From Chromatiales bacterium (GTDB lineage Bacteria > Pseudomonadota > Gammaproteobacteria > JAGRGH01): 64,000 nucleotides of DNA. The position numbers and the translations under genes were made by a program. Of this stretch, positions 8,450 to 18,044 are shown one piece after another (within the stretch, counting starts at the first letter, position 1; every line of letters starts with the position of its first letter). The DNA is taken from the NCBI GenBank assembly GCA_020445605.1, contig JAGRGH010000017.1, positions 26,302 to 90,301 on the forward strand. Reading direction: 5' to 3'. The notes beneath the pieces are model-generated. The model made no database searches. It saw nothing but the letters and a program-made list of their open reading frames with translations, and was not told where the DNA came from.

Positions 8450-10788
8450 CGGCCATGGATATTTCCGGCAACGCAGTCATAGAGGCGCTCGTTGGCTCCC
8501 TGGCGGCGGCGGCGAAGTACAACCCGAACGATGTCGTGCATCCGTACGCCGTTTTGTGGACGGACCACGACGCACAGTGGAAACCGATCATTCCGCAGCT
8601 CCGCCGGCTGCTGCCGCAGCTCCTCACGCTCGGGGAATACCAACCTGACCAGCGAATAGGGCCGGCGATTTGGCTTCGAAGTGTCGTAGACCGGGGACTG
8701 CCTGAGATTGAACTGCCGGACGGGGTAACACCGATCGTCTACCTCCCCGGGGTGAGCCGGCAGGAGCTCCGGGCGGTCCAGGAATGCCCGGACAGTCTTA
8801 AGCCGCTGGTGGAGCTGCAGTACCGCGGAGTCTGCTGGACCCAGAAGAACGGCAAGGACTGGACGGTCGAGGCCTTTCTGGTTTCCGAAGAAGGTGGGCT
8901 TGGTCTAGACGTCGCGCGCGATGCGACCACCCGACGGGCCATTCTCGGTGCCCTGGCGGAATTGGCCACGACCTCGGTCGATCGGTTGAAGGGTAAGCAT
9001 CTCGAGGCGGAGGATTTCGACAAGCTCTTTTCGGACGATCCGGCCAAGGATCTGTTGCTATGGCTGAGTGAGCCCGAGGCGGTGAAGTCGGGTTGGAACA
9101 GCGGTCGGTGGAGCGCGTTTAAGTCCCGGTGCAAGGCGGATTTCTCGTTCGATCCGGACAAAGACGGTGAGCTGGTCGGCGCAGATCTGCTCGGCAGGCG
9201 GGAAGGCCCGTGGGCTGCGGTGTGGGAGCGATTCACCGAGTCGCCGGTGCTCTATCCAGGCGTTCCGGAGCTACTCAGTAAAGCGATGCCAAGCGAGTTG
9301 TTCGTGGAGCCTTCCTCCTGGCCCCAAAACAACGAGAAGGAAGAGGCGGCACTGCGGCAAGCGCTGCTTGCGTTGGAGAAATCCACGCCCACCAAAGCGC
9401 GTGAACAGGTCCTCGAACTCGAAAAGTCGCACGGACCGAGACGGGGGTGGGTCTGGGCGAAGCTGGGCCAGGCGCCGCTCGCCAATGCGCTCGGCCACTT
9501 GGCCGAGCTTGCGGAACGTGCGGCGACCAAACTTGGCGGCGCATCGACTGGCGAGATGGCGAAGCTGTATGTCGACACGGCCTGGGAGGTTGACACCGCC
9601 GCGCTGTCTGCAATGGCCGCGGTGAAGTCATCCGGCGATGCCCAGGCCGTGGGCAAGGCGTTGAACGCTGTCTACCGGCCCTGGCTGGAGTCGGCGGCTG
9701 AGCATCTGCAGGCTCTGGCCGAGAAAGAGCCCCTTCCGGGGCACGATGGGCAAGGGCTGGAAGATCTTCTGGTTGAATCCGGCGGCCTGGTACTCTTCGC
9801 CGATGGCCTCCGTTTCGACGTCTCACAACGCCTGGTCGAACGCATGCGCACGAAGGGTTGGTCCGTGACGCTGTCGACCCGGTGGGCGGGCCTGCCGACG
9901 GTGACCGCGACCGCCAAGCCAGCAGTCTCACCGGTCACAAAGGGCATCAAGGGTATGTCAATCGGGGAGGATTTTCTTCCTGCGACGGCAGATGCCGAGC
10001 AGCCGCTGACCACGGACCGGTTCCGAAAACTTCTGACCACTGCCGGCTACCAGTACATAGGCGCCGACGAATCGGGCGATTCCTCTGGCCGCGGCTGGAC
10101 CGAGAATGGCGAGCTCGACAAGTTGGGCCACTCCCTACAGGGCAAGCTCGCCGGCCGAATCGAAGAACAGGTCGATTTGCTGCTTGAGCGTATCGAGTTT
10201 CTGCTCGACGCCGGTTGGCGCGAGATCCGAGTGGTAACGGACCACGGTTGGCTCTGGCTCCCCGGTGGGTTACCAAAGGTCGATTTGCCGAAGTACCTGA
10301 CTGCAAGCCGCTGGGCTCGATGCGCTGCGATCAAGGGTGGATCGACGGTTGAGGTTCCGACCGTCCGGTGGCATTGGAATGCCCACGAGCGGGTTGCAGT
10401 GGCACCGGGGATTGCCTGCTTTGGCGCAGGCAATGAATACGCACACGGCGGGATGAGCCTGCAGGAGAGTCTGGTTCCGGTGATTCGGGTGACGGCCGGC
10501 GAAGCCGCTGCTAAGGCAGCCGCGAAGATTGAAGAGGTCTCCTGGGTCGGATTGCGTTGCCGCGTTCAGGTCGAGGCCGCTCAGGCTGGCTTGTCCGTGG
10601 ACTTGCGGTCGAAGGTCAATGATCCGAGTTCGAGTGTTAGCAAGGTGCGACCGGTGGACGCCAAAGGAGCGGCCAGCCTTTTGGTTGCTGACGACGAGCT
10701 TGAGGGCACGCCGGCAGTGGTAGTGGTGCTGGATGTCAGCGGCCACGTGATAACGAAACAACCCACCATCATCGGGGGTGACGATTGA
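8446..10788 (+). CDS. pglZ: BREX-1 phosphatase-like protein PglZ (type B)
   Basis: This 780-aa protein belongs to the PglZ family, with an alkaline-phosphatase-like core. Candidate metal-site motifs are LFADGLRFD (Asp near residue 453) and VVTDHGW (near 599). A conserved H-G-G-M-S-x-Q-E segment follows near 665. Length and N-terminal sequence resemble the type B PglZ of BREX-1 rather than type A, from memory of the family. The start overlaps the pglX stop (ATGA); an ATG 9 nt further in is an alternative. The end overlaps brxL. Confidence 0.92.
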   Translation: MTAMDISGNAVIEALVGSLAAAAKYNPNDVVHPYAVLWTDHDAQWKPIIPQLRRLLPQLLTLGEYQPDQRIGPAIWLRSVVDRGLPEIELPDGVTPIVYLPGVSRQELRAVQECPDSLKPLVELQYRGVCWTQKNGKDWTVEAFLVSEEGGLGLDVARDATTRRAILGALAELATTSVDRLKGKHLEAEDFDKLFSDDPAKDLLLWLSEPEAVKSGWNSGRWSAFKSRCKADFSFDPDKDGELVGADLLGRREGPWAAVWERFTESPVLYPGVPELLSKAMPSELFVEPSSWPQNNEKEEAALRQALLALEKSTPTKAREQVLELEKSHGPRRGWVWAKLGQAPLANALGHLAELAERAATKLGGASTGEMAKLYVDTAWEVDTAALSAMAAVKSSGDAQAVGKALNAVYRPWLESAAEHLQALAEKEPLPGHDGQGLEDLLVESGGLVLFADGLRFDVSQRLVERMRTKGWSVTLSTRWAGLPTVTATAKPAVSPVTKGIKGMSIGEDFLPATADAEQPLTTDRFRKLLTTAGYQYIGADESGDSSGRGWTENGELDKLGHSLQGKLAGRIEEQVDLLLERIEFLLDAGWREIRVVTDHGWLWLPGGLPKVDLPKYLTASRWARCAAIKGGSTVEVPTVRWHWNAHERVAVAPGIACFGAGNEYAHGGMSLQESLVPVIRVTAGEAAAKAAAKIEEVSWVGLRCRVQVEAAQAGLSVDLRSKVNDPSSSVSKVRPVDAKGAASLLVADDELEGTPAVVVVLDVSGHVITKQPTIIGGDD

Positions 10789-12839
10789 AAGTAGAACTCG
10801 ACCAACTCGACCGTCTGGCAGCGACGGCGTTTGAAGGCTACCTGGTTCGCAAGGACCTGGTACGCAAGTACAGCCGTCAGTATCCGGTCCCGACGTACGT
10901 GGTCGAGTTTCTCCTCGGTCGCTACTGCGCTAGCACGGACGAACAGGAAATTGAGGAAGGGCTTACGATCGTCGAGCGCCAGCTGTCGGACCGCACGGTC
11001 AGGACGGGTGAAGAGGAGCTGTTCAAGGCGCGGGCTCGCGACCAAGGTTCAATCAAGCTGATCGATATCGTCAGAGCAAAGCTTGATGCAAAGACGGACT
11101 CGTTCGTAGCGGAACTGCCGAGTCTCGCGATCAAGGATGTCCGTATCGAAGACAGCCTCGTCAAACAGCATGAGCGCATGCTCACCGATGGCTTCTATGC
11201 GGAAGTCACGTTGAGCTACGACGCTGCAATCGCTCAGGAGAAGGGTGGCCGTCCTTTCGCGATCGACAGTCTGCGTGCTATCCAGCTTTCCAAGGCAGAT
11301 GTGCTGGATACGCTCAAACGCGGCCGCCACGATTTCACGACTGAGGAATGGAAACGCGTTCTGCTGCGTAGCGTGGGCCTGGAGCCGTCCGCACTGTCGG
11401 AGCGTGCACGATTGGTCGCGCTTGTCAGGATGGTGCCGTTCGTGGAACGCAACTACAACATGGTCGAGCTGGGCCCACGCGGGACGGGCAAGAGCCACCT
11501 TTACCAGCAGATATCCCCATACGCACATCTGATCTCCGGTGGTAAGGCTACAGTGGCGAAGATGTTCGTCAACAATGCCAACGGGCAGCGTGGCTTGGTG
11601 TGCCAATACGACGTCGTATGCTTCGACGAAATCTCCGGTGTGTCGTTTGATCAGAAAGACGGCGTAAACATCCTCAAGGGTTACATGGAGTCCGGCGAGT
11701 TTTCACGTGGTAAGGAAAGCATCCGTGCCGAGGGCGGCATCGTGATGGTTGGAAACCTTGATGTCGAAGTCGAGCATCAGCAACGGGTCGGTCACCTGCT
11801 GAGCCCATTGCCTCCAGAGATGCGAGACGATACCGCTTTTATGGATCGCATCCACGCGTACGCGCCCGGGTGGGATTTTCCGAAGCTAAACCCGAACGAA
11901 CACTTTACAGATCACTTCGGCTTGGTCAGTGACTTCCTGTCCGAGTGCTGGAGCCGGTTACGCACCGGAAGTCGAATCCCGGTGCTTCAGGGGCGAGTGA
12001 ATTACGGTGGGGCGCTAAGTGGACGAGACATCACGGCCGTCAACAAGACAGTGAGCGGCCTGCTCAAGCTGATTTACCCGGACCCCGAGATGACGGTTCC
12101 AGACGAGGAACTGGAGGAAATGGTTCGCGTCGCCCTCGAAGTCCGCCGACGGGTGAAGGAGCAACAGAAGCGAGTATTCAAGAGTGAATTCCGCAATACA
12201 CACTTCAGCTACGCGATGGGCGAAGACGGTGTCGAGAAGTTCGTATCGACGCCGGAGCTGCATAGCGACGAAGCGATCGAACTCGACCCATTACCTCCGG
12301 GCCAGGTGTGGGGCATCAGCCCGGGCGGACCCGAGACGGGTGCCAGTCTGTACCGCCTCGAAGTGACGGTTGGCAAGGGAAGTGGCGTCAAGATCCTGAA
12401 CGCACCAGTACCGCCCGCGTTCCGGGAAAGCGTCAGGTACGCCGAGCAGAATCTTTATACCAGGGCAAAGCAACTGGTCGGCGATCGAGACCCGCGCTCT
12501 CACGAGTTTTCCTTACAGCTGCGTGCTATGGACAACGACCGCAGCGGAACCGCCCTCGGCCTACCGGCTCTGATGGCCCTTTGCAGCGGCCTGCTTGAGA
12601 AAAGTACCAAGGGGGGACTGATTGTTGTCGGAGCGCTCAACCTCGGCGGCTCAATAGAACCGCTGGCGAATGCTGTCGGTATTATCGAGGTCGCCGTTGA
12701 GAAAGGCGCTGATACTGTGCTGATGCCCGTGTCGGCACGGAAGCAGCTATTCGAGTTGTCAGACGATATGGCAACGCGGATCAATATCCAGTTTTACTCG
12801 GATACGCCAGATGCTCTGCTTAAAGCGTTGCTAGAGTGA
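10785..12839 (+). CDS. brxL: BREX Lon-like protease/AAA ATPase BrxL
   Basis: This 684-aa protein closes the BREX operon. It has an AAA+ ATPase module with Walker A GPRGTGKS (about residues 229-236) and Walker B VVCFDE. The C-terminal domain is Lon-protease-like, with the region RSGTALG (about 586) in the position of the Lon catalytic serine. BrxL homologues form ring assemblies that act on DNA. The start is TTG at 10785, overlapping the pglZ stop as TTGA. A strong GGGGGTG ribosome site lies 6-8 nt upstream, and no ATG fits as well. Confidence 0.93.
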   Translation: MKVELDQLDRLAATAFEGYLVRKDLVRKYSRQYPVPTYVVEFLLGRYCASTDEQEIEEGLTIVERQLSDRTVRTGEEELFKARARDQGSIKLIDIVRAKLDAKTDSFVAELPSLAIKDVRIEDSLVKQHERMLTDGFYAEVTLSYDAAIAQEKGGRPFAIDSLRAIQLSKADVLDTLKRGRHDFTTEEWKRVLLRSVGLEPSALSERARLVALVRMVPFVERNYNMVELGPRGTGKSHLYQQISPYAHLISGGKATVAKMFVNNANGQRGLVCQYDVVCFDEISGVSFDQKDGVNILKGYMESGEFSRGKESIRAEGGIVMVGNLDVEVEHQQRVGHLLSPLPPEMRDDTAFMDRIHAYAPGWDFPKLNPNEHFTDHFGLVSDFLSECWSRLRTGSRIPVLQGRVNYGGALSGRDITAVNKTVSGLLKLIYPDPEMTVPDEELEEMVRVALEVRRRVKEQQKRVFKSEFRNTHFSYAMGEDGVEKFVSTPELHSDEAIELDPLPPGQVWGISPGGPETGASLYRLEVTVGKGSGVKILNAPVPPAFRESVRYAEQNLYTRAKQLVGDRDPRSHEFSLQLRAMDNDRSGTALGLPALMALCSGLLEKSTKGGLIVVGALNLGGSIEPLANAVGIIEVAVEKGADTVLMPVSARKQLFELSDDMATRINIQFYSDTPDALLKALLE

Positions 12840-12934
12840 CCTTCAAGGCCGACATTGAAGCGCTTGAGAACTGGGTGGCCACGATTCGCAGACGCCGCAA
12901 TAAGAGCAAAAGCCGCATGATAAGGACAAAGTGA
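12836..12934 (+). CDS. Possible tiny basic ORF after brxL
   Basis: A GTG overlapping the brxL stop opens a 32-aa reading frame ending at 12934. The C-terminal half is strongly basic (IRRRRNKSKSRMIRTK). It could be a real translationally coupled small protein or the relic of a lost gene, filling the short gap before the SPARTA locus. No family is recognised. Confidence 0.25.
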   Translation: MTFKADIEALENWVATIRRRRNKSKSRMIRTK

Positions 12935-12952
12935 ACAGTAAACCAGTAACGC

Positions 12953-14338
12953 ATGGATAATGAAACCGCGAATTCAGAACGAAAGACTCTTTTCATTAGT
13001 AAGGCTACGCCGGGTGATGATGAGTTTGTGCTTTGGTTAGCTCCTCGCCTAGAGGCGGCTGGATACAAGGTTTTCGCAGATATCGTGACTTTGGAGGCAG
13101 GCGACCGCTGGCGCAAAGAGATCACAAATACGCTCCAGAACAAGGCAATCAAGATGCTCTTGTGTTGCCGGGATTCGACCTTGGCAAAAGATGGCGTACA
13201 GGAGGAGATCGGTATTGCCTCTGACCTCGTCAAGTTGCTCGACGACAACCGGTTCATTATCCCCCTTCGTCTAGAGCCATACAAAAGAGTCTTTGGAATC
13301 GGCGAGCTCCAGTACGTCGATTTTGTCGGGAGCTGGGCGAAGGGTCTCCGCGATCTTCTAGATACGCTGGAAAATCAGTCCGTCTCTCGCTCTACAGACA
13401 CGATCCATATAAATCCCAATTGGGAGCACTACAAGAAGCGTTTGGCAATACGGGTCGAACCGTTGCCGGAAGTTCTCACACTGAATTGGATCCGTATTGC
13501 GAGTCTTCCGGACGCCATTCGTTACTACCAACCTACTGGAGCTATTGATCACACGCTGATGGCTGGTGCCTGCAAAGACGGTCAATATCCTGCGGAGGTA
13601 TACCATCGAGGGTTCTTTTCTTTCGCGGTGCCTGAGGAGATCGACCAGGATTTTGCTCATATTGGAAAGTTTGCTGTTCACTCAACCCACAATCTCTCTA
13701 AGTTCCTGGAGAAGGGTAGTGCCGCTCCTGACATACGGCCTCGCGAGGCCAAAAATCTTATGTCATCCATGTTCCGCAAGGCTTGGGAACGTTTATGCAG
13801 GGAGAAGGGGCTTTATGAATATGCTTTCTCCAACCAGCTCGCCTTTCACGTGACCAAGGACCAGATTCCGCTGGGCAAGAAATTGTCCTGGGGGCGGCAA
13901 GGGCGGCGCCGTTCTTCGATGCTTCGCAACATCTCGCGCGGCAAAGTCTGGCAGTACGGCGTTTCCGCTGTGCCAGCTCTATGGCCCTATCCTCATTTCA
14001 AGCTTAAATCGCGCGTGTTGTTCTCCGAATTGACCGGCAAGGAAGCCGGTGCCGTCTTCTCTGAGACGGATCAGCAGCATCGCCTCAGACGCAGCATCTG
14101 CAAAGGCTGGCGAAACAAGGCGTGGCACGGGCGCATGATGGCATTCCTCGAATTGATGTCTGGTGACGAGGCCTTCATACAACTGCCACTTTCGGGGACG
14201 GCAGCCCTGATGATCGACGCGTATCCGGTGACGGTGACGGCGCCTGTAACCACCGCGTTGCCCGATGCGATGGACGATGACGCCGAGGAGCAGGACAGCT
14301 CGACGCTTGGAAACTATACGGACGAGGAGGATGTATGA
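12953..14338 (+). CDS. TIR-APAZ effector of a SPARTA (short Argonaute) system
   Basis: This is a 461-aa protein. Residues about 8-130 form a TIR domain: TLFISKA strand, GYKVFAD strand, GDRWRKEI helix with a candidate catalytic Glu, then MLLCCRDS and FIIPLRL. The remainder fits the APAZ region that pairs with short prokaryotic Argonautes. In SPARTA the Argonaute loads a guide and, on invader DNA recognition, the TIR domain hydrolyses NAD to kill the cell. The downstream gene (start overlapping as ATGA) is a short Argonaute, which supports the call. The effector frame is intact even though its partner is broken. Confidence 0.85.
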   Translation: MDNETANSERKTLFISKATPGDDEFVLWLAPRLEAAGYKVFADIVTLEAGDRWRKEITNTLQNKAIKMLLCCRDSTLAKDGVQEEIGIASDLVKLLDDNRFIIPLRLEPYKRVFGIGELQYVDFVGSWAKGLRDLLDTLENQSVSRSTDTIHINPNWEHYKKRLAIRVEPLPEVLTLNWIRIASLPDAIRYYQPTGAIDHTLMAGACKDGQYPAEVYHRGFFSFAVPEEIDQDFAHIGKFAVHSTHNLSKFLEKGSAAPDIRPREAKNLMSSMFRKAWERLCREKGLYEYAFSNQLAFHVTKDQIPLGKKLSWGRQGRRRSSMLRNISRGKVWQYGVSAVPALWPYPHFKLKSRVLFSELTGKEAGAVFSETDQQHRLRRSICKGWRNKAWHGRMMAFLELMSGDEAFIQLPLSGTAALMIDAYPVTVTAPVTTALPDAMDDDAEEQDSSTLGNYTDEEDV

Positions 14339-16195
14339 CGGAGCTGCAGGAGCAAGCGCTCGAAGTCGCCTACGTCGAGGAACCGGACTTGGTCTTCGGT
14401 TACGGGCAGGTGTCCGATCATCCCAAGGACGGGCTCTTGCTTTACGGTCCCCATTCGGGACCTAGCCGCTCAAAAGAGATTTCGGTCGGCGTCATCGGAA
14501 CCAGAGAGGGGCTGAACTACTTCAGGAACTGGGCGATAAACTTGGGTGGTTTCATCTCGATCCCGAAACCCGGCAAGAGGGACAAAGAGCACCGTCTTCA
14601 TTTGTCGAACTTTCCGGGCCTGGAGGAAGCCTACGGCCTCTTGATCAGTCCCGGAGACTTCGTCGAGCGGAGAGTGGACCTCAAGGAGCTGGATGACGCG
14701 ACGAAGACAGTCAACCGGCATGAAGCGGTTCGAAAAGCGGTTGATCTTTATATCCGGGAAATCGAGTACCAGGACCAGAACGAGGAACGGACCGTCGATG
14801 TCTGGGTCTTTGTGTTGCCAGAACTCGTCTTCGAACGTTGCAAGCCGCTCTCGCGACGCTCGGGTCTCGACCGCTGTCCGCCAAGGAAGTGCGAAGCACG
14901 AGGCGGATAGTCCCCGATAGGCGTAGCGCGCGGGCGTATGGCCGTAGTGGCGCAGGGGATGTAATTCCCGAAGCCGGCGAAGGCCATATGCAAAGCGCAT
15001 CGCGAAACGCCGTCAAGCCATTTGCGGGAGTTGAGACGGAGGGCTTCCCAACGAGGAAGTCCGCAGTCGCAACGCACGCAGGGCGAATCGGGGCCTGACA
15101 AGTTGTCAAGGAGCGAGTCGATTTTGGTTGACTGGGACGTCCCAAAATCATTCACGAGCGACGAAGACACTCTAGTTGTTACAGGGCGAGTTTGCAAAGA
15201 AGCAAAAGACCCGAACAGATATGCCGTTGTTCGAAGGAGTGGTTGATCAGAGCGATGAAGACATTTTTGACGATGTTCCCGATTTTCATAGGCAGGTCAA
15301 AGCACGCCTGCTCAAGCTGGGTCACACGTCACAGCTCATCCGGGAGACAACACTCGCGCCTGACCAATTCGTGAATAGGGCTGGTTATCCGCTTCGGCCC
15401 CTCCAGGATGCCGCAAGCGTTGCATGGAACATTGCTACCGGCCTCTATTACAAAACGCAGCCGGAGCCGCCTTGGAAATTGGCGAATGTGAGGCCGGGTG
15501 TTTGTTATATCGGGCTCGTGTTCAAACTGATTCCAAACGATCCGAAGGAGCATGCCTGTTGCGCAGCCCAGATGTTCTTGAATGAAGGTGATGCGGTCGT
15601 CTTTCGCGGCGCCAATGGTCCTTGGAAAACCGGAGACTATGAGTTCCATCTCAAAAAGCCAGAAGCCAAGAGGCTGATCTCCAAAGTACTCGACACGTTC
15701 AAGGACAAGCACGGGACGCTGCCAAAAGAGCTTTTCATTCACGGGCGAACGACCTTTGAGGACGGGGAATGGCAGGCATTTACGGAGGCGGCCCCCCAAG
15801 GCACCAATGTCATTGGTGTACGGATCAAGACGACGGCCGGGGACACGAAGCTTTTTCGGAACGGGGACTATCCGGTACTGCGCGGAACGGCCCTTATCCT
15901 TGATGAGAGGAACGCTTACCTCTGGACGAACGGCTTCGTCCCTCGTCTTGATACTTATATCGGACCGGAAACGCCAAATCCTTTGTTGATTACGATCCTG
16001 CGCAGTACCAGAGAATTCCCAAGTATCAAGACTGTGCTTCAGGACATCATGGGGCTGACGAAGATTAACTACAACGCGTGTAATTACAGCGATGGCCTTC
16101 CTGTCACTATCCGGTTTGCCAATAAAGTTGGAGATGTCCTGACAATGGGCTCTGCAAAGGATTCCGAGAGGCAACCGCTCAAGTTTTACGTCTAA
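14335..16195 (+). pseudogene. Short prokaryotic Argonaute, interrupted by a ~300-nt element
   Basis: The N-terminal part (14335 to about 14,865) encodes MID-type sequence through VWVFVLPELVFERCKP. The frame then runs into an insertion and stops at 14910. Coding resumes in another frame at about 15,185, where [15 protein letters not shown] leads into [11 protein letters not shown], then the PIWI core [20 protein letters not shown], ending at 16195. Both halves together match the usual short Argonaute of about 480-510 aa. The PIWI part lacks an obvious DEDX nuclease tetrad, as expected for short pAgos. The gene is probably inactive, so the SPARTA effector is likely uncoupled from sensing. Confidence 0.8.
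14871..15183 (+). repeat. Structured-RNA-like insertion element, copy A
   Basis: About 300 nt interrupt the Argonaute gene; a related sequence lies at 26,586-26,880. Shared parts in order: a stem TCCGCC/GGCGGA (14877-14882 with 14902-14907), the box AGTCCCCGATAGGC (14909-14922), a segment CGCAGGGCG then ATCGGGGC (ATCGGGG 15087-15093 can pair with CCCCGAT 14912-14918), and a 3' module GCGAGTCG plus hairpin ATTTTGG/CCAAAAT (15113-15148). No ORF of note is inside. The architecture resembles an orphan HEARO/omega-RNA element, which is inference only. Exact ends are uncertain by about 15 nt. Confidence 0.6.
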
Positions 16196-16482
16196 TGCGT
16201 TTCGTCAGACCTTTTGCCTATCAGAGACGACGAACTGATTCACTCGAATGGAAAGACTTATACTGCGATCAAGATGTGGGGAACACGCACCGCTGAAGCC
16301 ATTTGATCTGCTATTGGATAAGTTCACCAAGCGTGGAATCTCGTATCGTGAGAGTACAGCATAACAGTGTATGCAGGTCTGTCTGAACAAGGTCGGTTGC
16401 ATATCCCCATCCAGGAGCAATACGCGCTGACTCAAATCCGTCAGCAGGTCCCAGATTGGAAGTCAAGGTGGTCCTGGCATGC
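16196..16482 (+). other. Gap with decayed coding remnant
   Basis: At about 16,200-16,312 one frame reads SDLLPIRDDELIHSNGKTY followed by TAIKMWGTRTAEAI and a stop. A +2 shift continues as DLLLDKFTKRGISYRESTA to a stop at about 16,364. Together these look like the C-terminus of a lost protein with one frameshift. I do not recognise the family. The rest of the gap has no evident gene. Confidence 0.3.
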
Positions 16483-17136
16483 TCAGCGCTGCCTCCCCCG
16501 ATGTTTATTGAAGCCACACTGGGGGCAGGTCTCGCGCCGGCGGCCTCGGGATTGGAGCGGCAACTGGACGCCACAATCACGGCAGCGATGTCGGTGGTAA
16601 AGCCGACAGCCGTGACAAATAAGTTTTGTACAGTCCACGGGCGAGAGAAAGGACGTTCCGCAGTCCTGACAGGGTCGCTCACGCCAGGTCTCCATATTGA
16701 CCAGGCGCGGCACATGCACGACGCGAGTCAGATCGAAGAGCGGTTTGCCGATCAGTCGCTCATAGGCTTCATAGGCATCGATCAGGGCGCGTGCCGCGCT
16801 GCGTCCGGTCTGTAGCAGACGATCCTGCAGTCGCCAGACTAGGGTCGCCTGCAACATGCGGCGATCATGCGCTCGGTACCAGGTATCGGTGAACGGCATC
16901 TGTCCCGGCGGCGAAGGTTCACCGTGCAACTGCCGATACAAGCGGTTGACCGTGGTCTTTTCCAGGCCGGTCAATTGCGCGACCAGTCCCGCCCGGGCGC
17001 CGAGCTGGATGAGGCGCGCGGATTCCTGGATCCGCGTGGCATAGCCACACAGCTCCGCGGTGCAAACCGCGCGATCGGCCTTGGCAAAAGGACAGAGGCT
17101 GGACAGAAACAACGCTGAATCGGTTTCAGGCTTCAT
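16483..17136 (-). CDS. FlhC-family transcriptional activator (SetC/AcaC-like context)
   Basis: This 217-aa protein resembles FlhC. The N-terminal helices contain the LIQLGARAGLVAQLTGL region, and the C-terminal zinc site is built from CQDCG, CHGC, CRDCG and CPQCG. FlhC pairs with FlhD as an activator complex. It follows an FlhD-like gene with a strong GGAGGG ribosome site. No flagellar gene is nearby. FlhDC homologues called SetCD or AcaCD are master activators of transfer in SXT-type elements and IncC plasmids, so a mobile-element role is more likely than motility. Confidence 0.75.
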   Translation of the reverse strand: MKPETDSALFLSSLCPFAKADRAVCTAELCGYATRIQESARLIQLGARAGLVAQLTGLEKTTVNRLYRQLHGEPSPPGQMPFTDTWYRAHDRRMLQATLVWRLQDRLLQTGRSAARALIDAYEAYERLIGKPLFDLTRVVHVPRLVNMETWRERPCQDCGTSFLSPVDCTKLICHGCRLYHRHRCRDCGVQLPLQSRGRRRETCPQCGFNKHRGRQR

Positions 17137-17152
17137 GTGCTCGCCCTCCCTC

Positions 17153-17446
17153 TCACCGTACCGTGAACAGCGTGGCGTGTTCCATGATGGTCGCGATCTC
17201 TTCCGCGCGCCCCTCGCGCACGGCGGCGAACAGCCGCGACCACCACCAGGTCTCCTGGCGCGGAATCAATAGCGGGAGTTTGATCTGGGTGATCTGCGAC
17301 AACTGGTATGGCGTCAGCTCCGCCAGCATGTGTGCCAGGTCATCGGCGAGACCCGTCAGCGTCGCGGCCAGCTGCGGATCCCGCCGGGTGAGGTCGCGGG
17401 CGTGAATCAGGTACTGCAGGTTTATCTGTGAGAAATCGTATGTCAT
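17153..17446 (-). CDS. FlhD-family regulator
   Basis: This protein of about 97 aa has the FlhD-like layout: INLQYLIHARDL helix, then LADDLAHMLAELTPYQLSQI. It would form the heterohexameric partner of the following FlhC-family protein. I chose the start at 17446 (MTYDFSQINL) because GGGGGGAT precedes it at 8 nt and it overlaps the stop of the upstream HTH gene as ATGA. An ATG 21 nt further upstream lies inside that gene. Confidence 0.7.
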   Translation of the reverse strand: MTYDFSQINLQYLIHARDLTRRDPQLAATLTGLADDLAHMLAELTPYQLSQITQIKLPLLIPRQETWWWSRLFAAVREGRAEEIATIMEHATLFTVR

Positions 17447-17775
17447 CTTTGTATCCCCCCATGGCATTTTTCAAGCGTGCTCAAGTCTTTATCGGACGAT
17501 CTGCCACCCTGTTGTAATCTCGCTGTAACATTGGCAGGGATCGTGCTGCGCCGATCGATGGCCTCGGCTACCACGCGCGCCTCGAAATAGACCCGCCGAC
17601 CCAGCTGCCGCCGCGCCTCGCCCAGCGCCACCGCGAGCGGCTGGCGTCTACGCGCAATGGCCATACGCACCCCGTTAGGGCTAAGATGCAACACCTCTGC
17701 TAAGTGCTTGAATGTCAACAACGGCCCGTAGTGCGCGAGCAGGTATTGATGTGTCGCTGAGAGGGGTTCGGTCAC
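17443..17775 (-). CDS. Small helix-turn-helix protein upstream of flhDC-like genes
   Basis: This 110-aa protein contains a probable HTH near residues 20-45 (LTFKHLAEVLHLSPNGVRMAI), resembling small PrtN/AlpA-type DNA-binding proteins. The GTG at 17775 is preceded by GGGAG at 8 nt. A TTG 15 nt further upstream is less likely. It overlaps the flhD-like gene by ATGA, so the three genes form one operon. A regulatory role is inferred; no specific family is certain. Confidence 0.5.
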   Translation of the reverse strand: MTEPLSATHQYLLAHYGPLLTFKHLAEVLHLSPNGVRMAIARRRQPLAVALGEARRQLGRRVYFEARVVAEAIDRRSTIPANVTARLQQGGRSSDKDLSTLEKCHGGIQR

Positions 17776-18044
17776 CGCCTGTGCTCCCAAGTGCTGATTT
17801 GTGGCGCTATGTTAAGTTGCTGTTGTAAAAGAAAAAGAAGGAAAGGCGGCGGCAGAGGCGCCGCTTTCGGGGCTTTATTGGCTGGCGTATTGTGATAGGG
17901 CCTAGACGGAATTGAGGCACCGTGCTGAATCGGTGGCGCGGAGGAATACGACAAAACAATGACTTACATAGCGCAGGCAAGCTGCTCTTCAAGCTCGATT
18001 TGTCGTTGCTGGCATCCCTAGGTCCGCTGGGCTAGCGTCTGATT

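Noticed and set aside
14871..15183. Self-splicing intron in the Argonaute gene
   Set aside because: The related copy at 26.6 kb is not followed by resumed coding sequence, and I could not place convincing group I or group II core motifs. An intron cannot be fully excluded without RNA data.
16483..17446. Flagellar master regulator flhDC
   Set aside because: No flagellar or chemotaxis gene is present and the context is accessory DNA, so I keep the family name but not the flagellar role.
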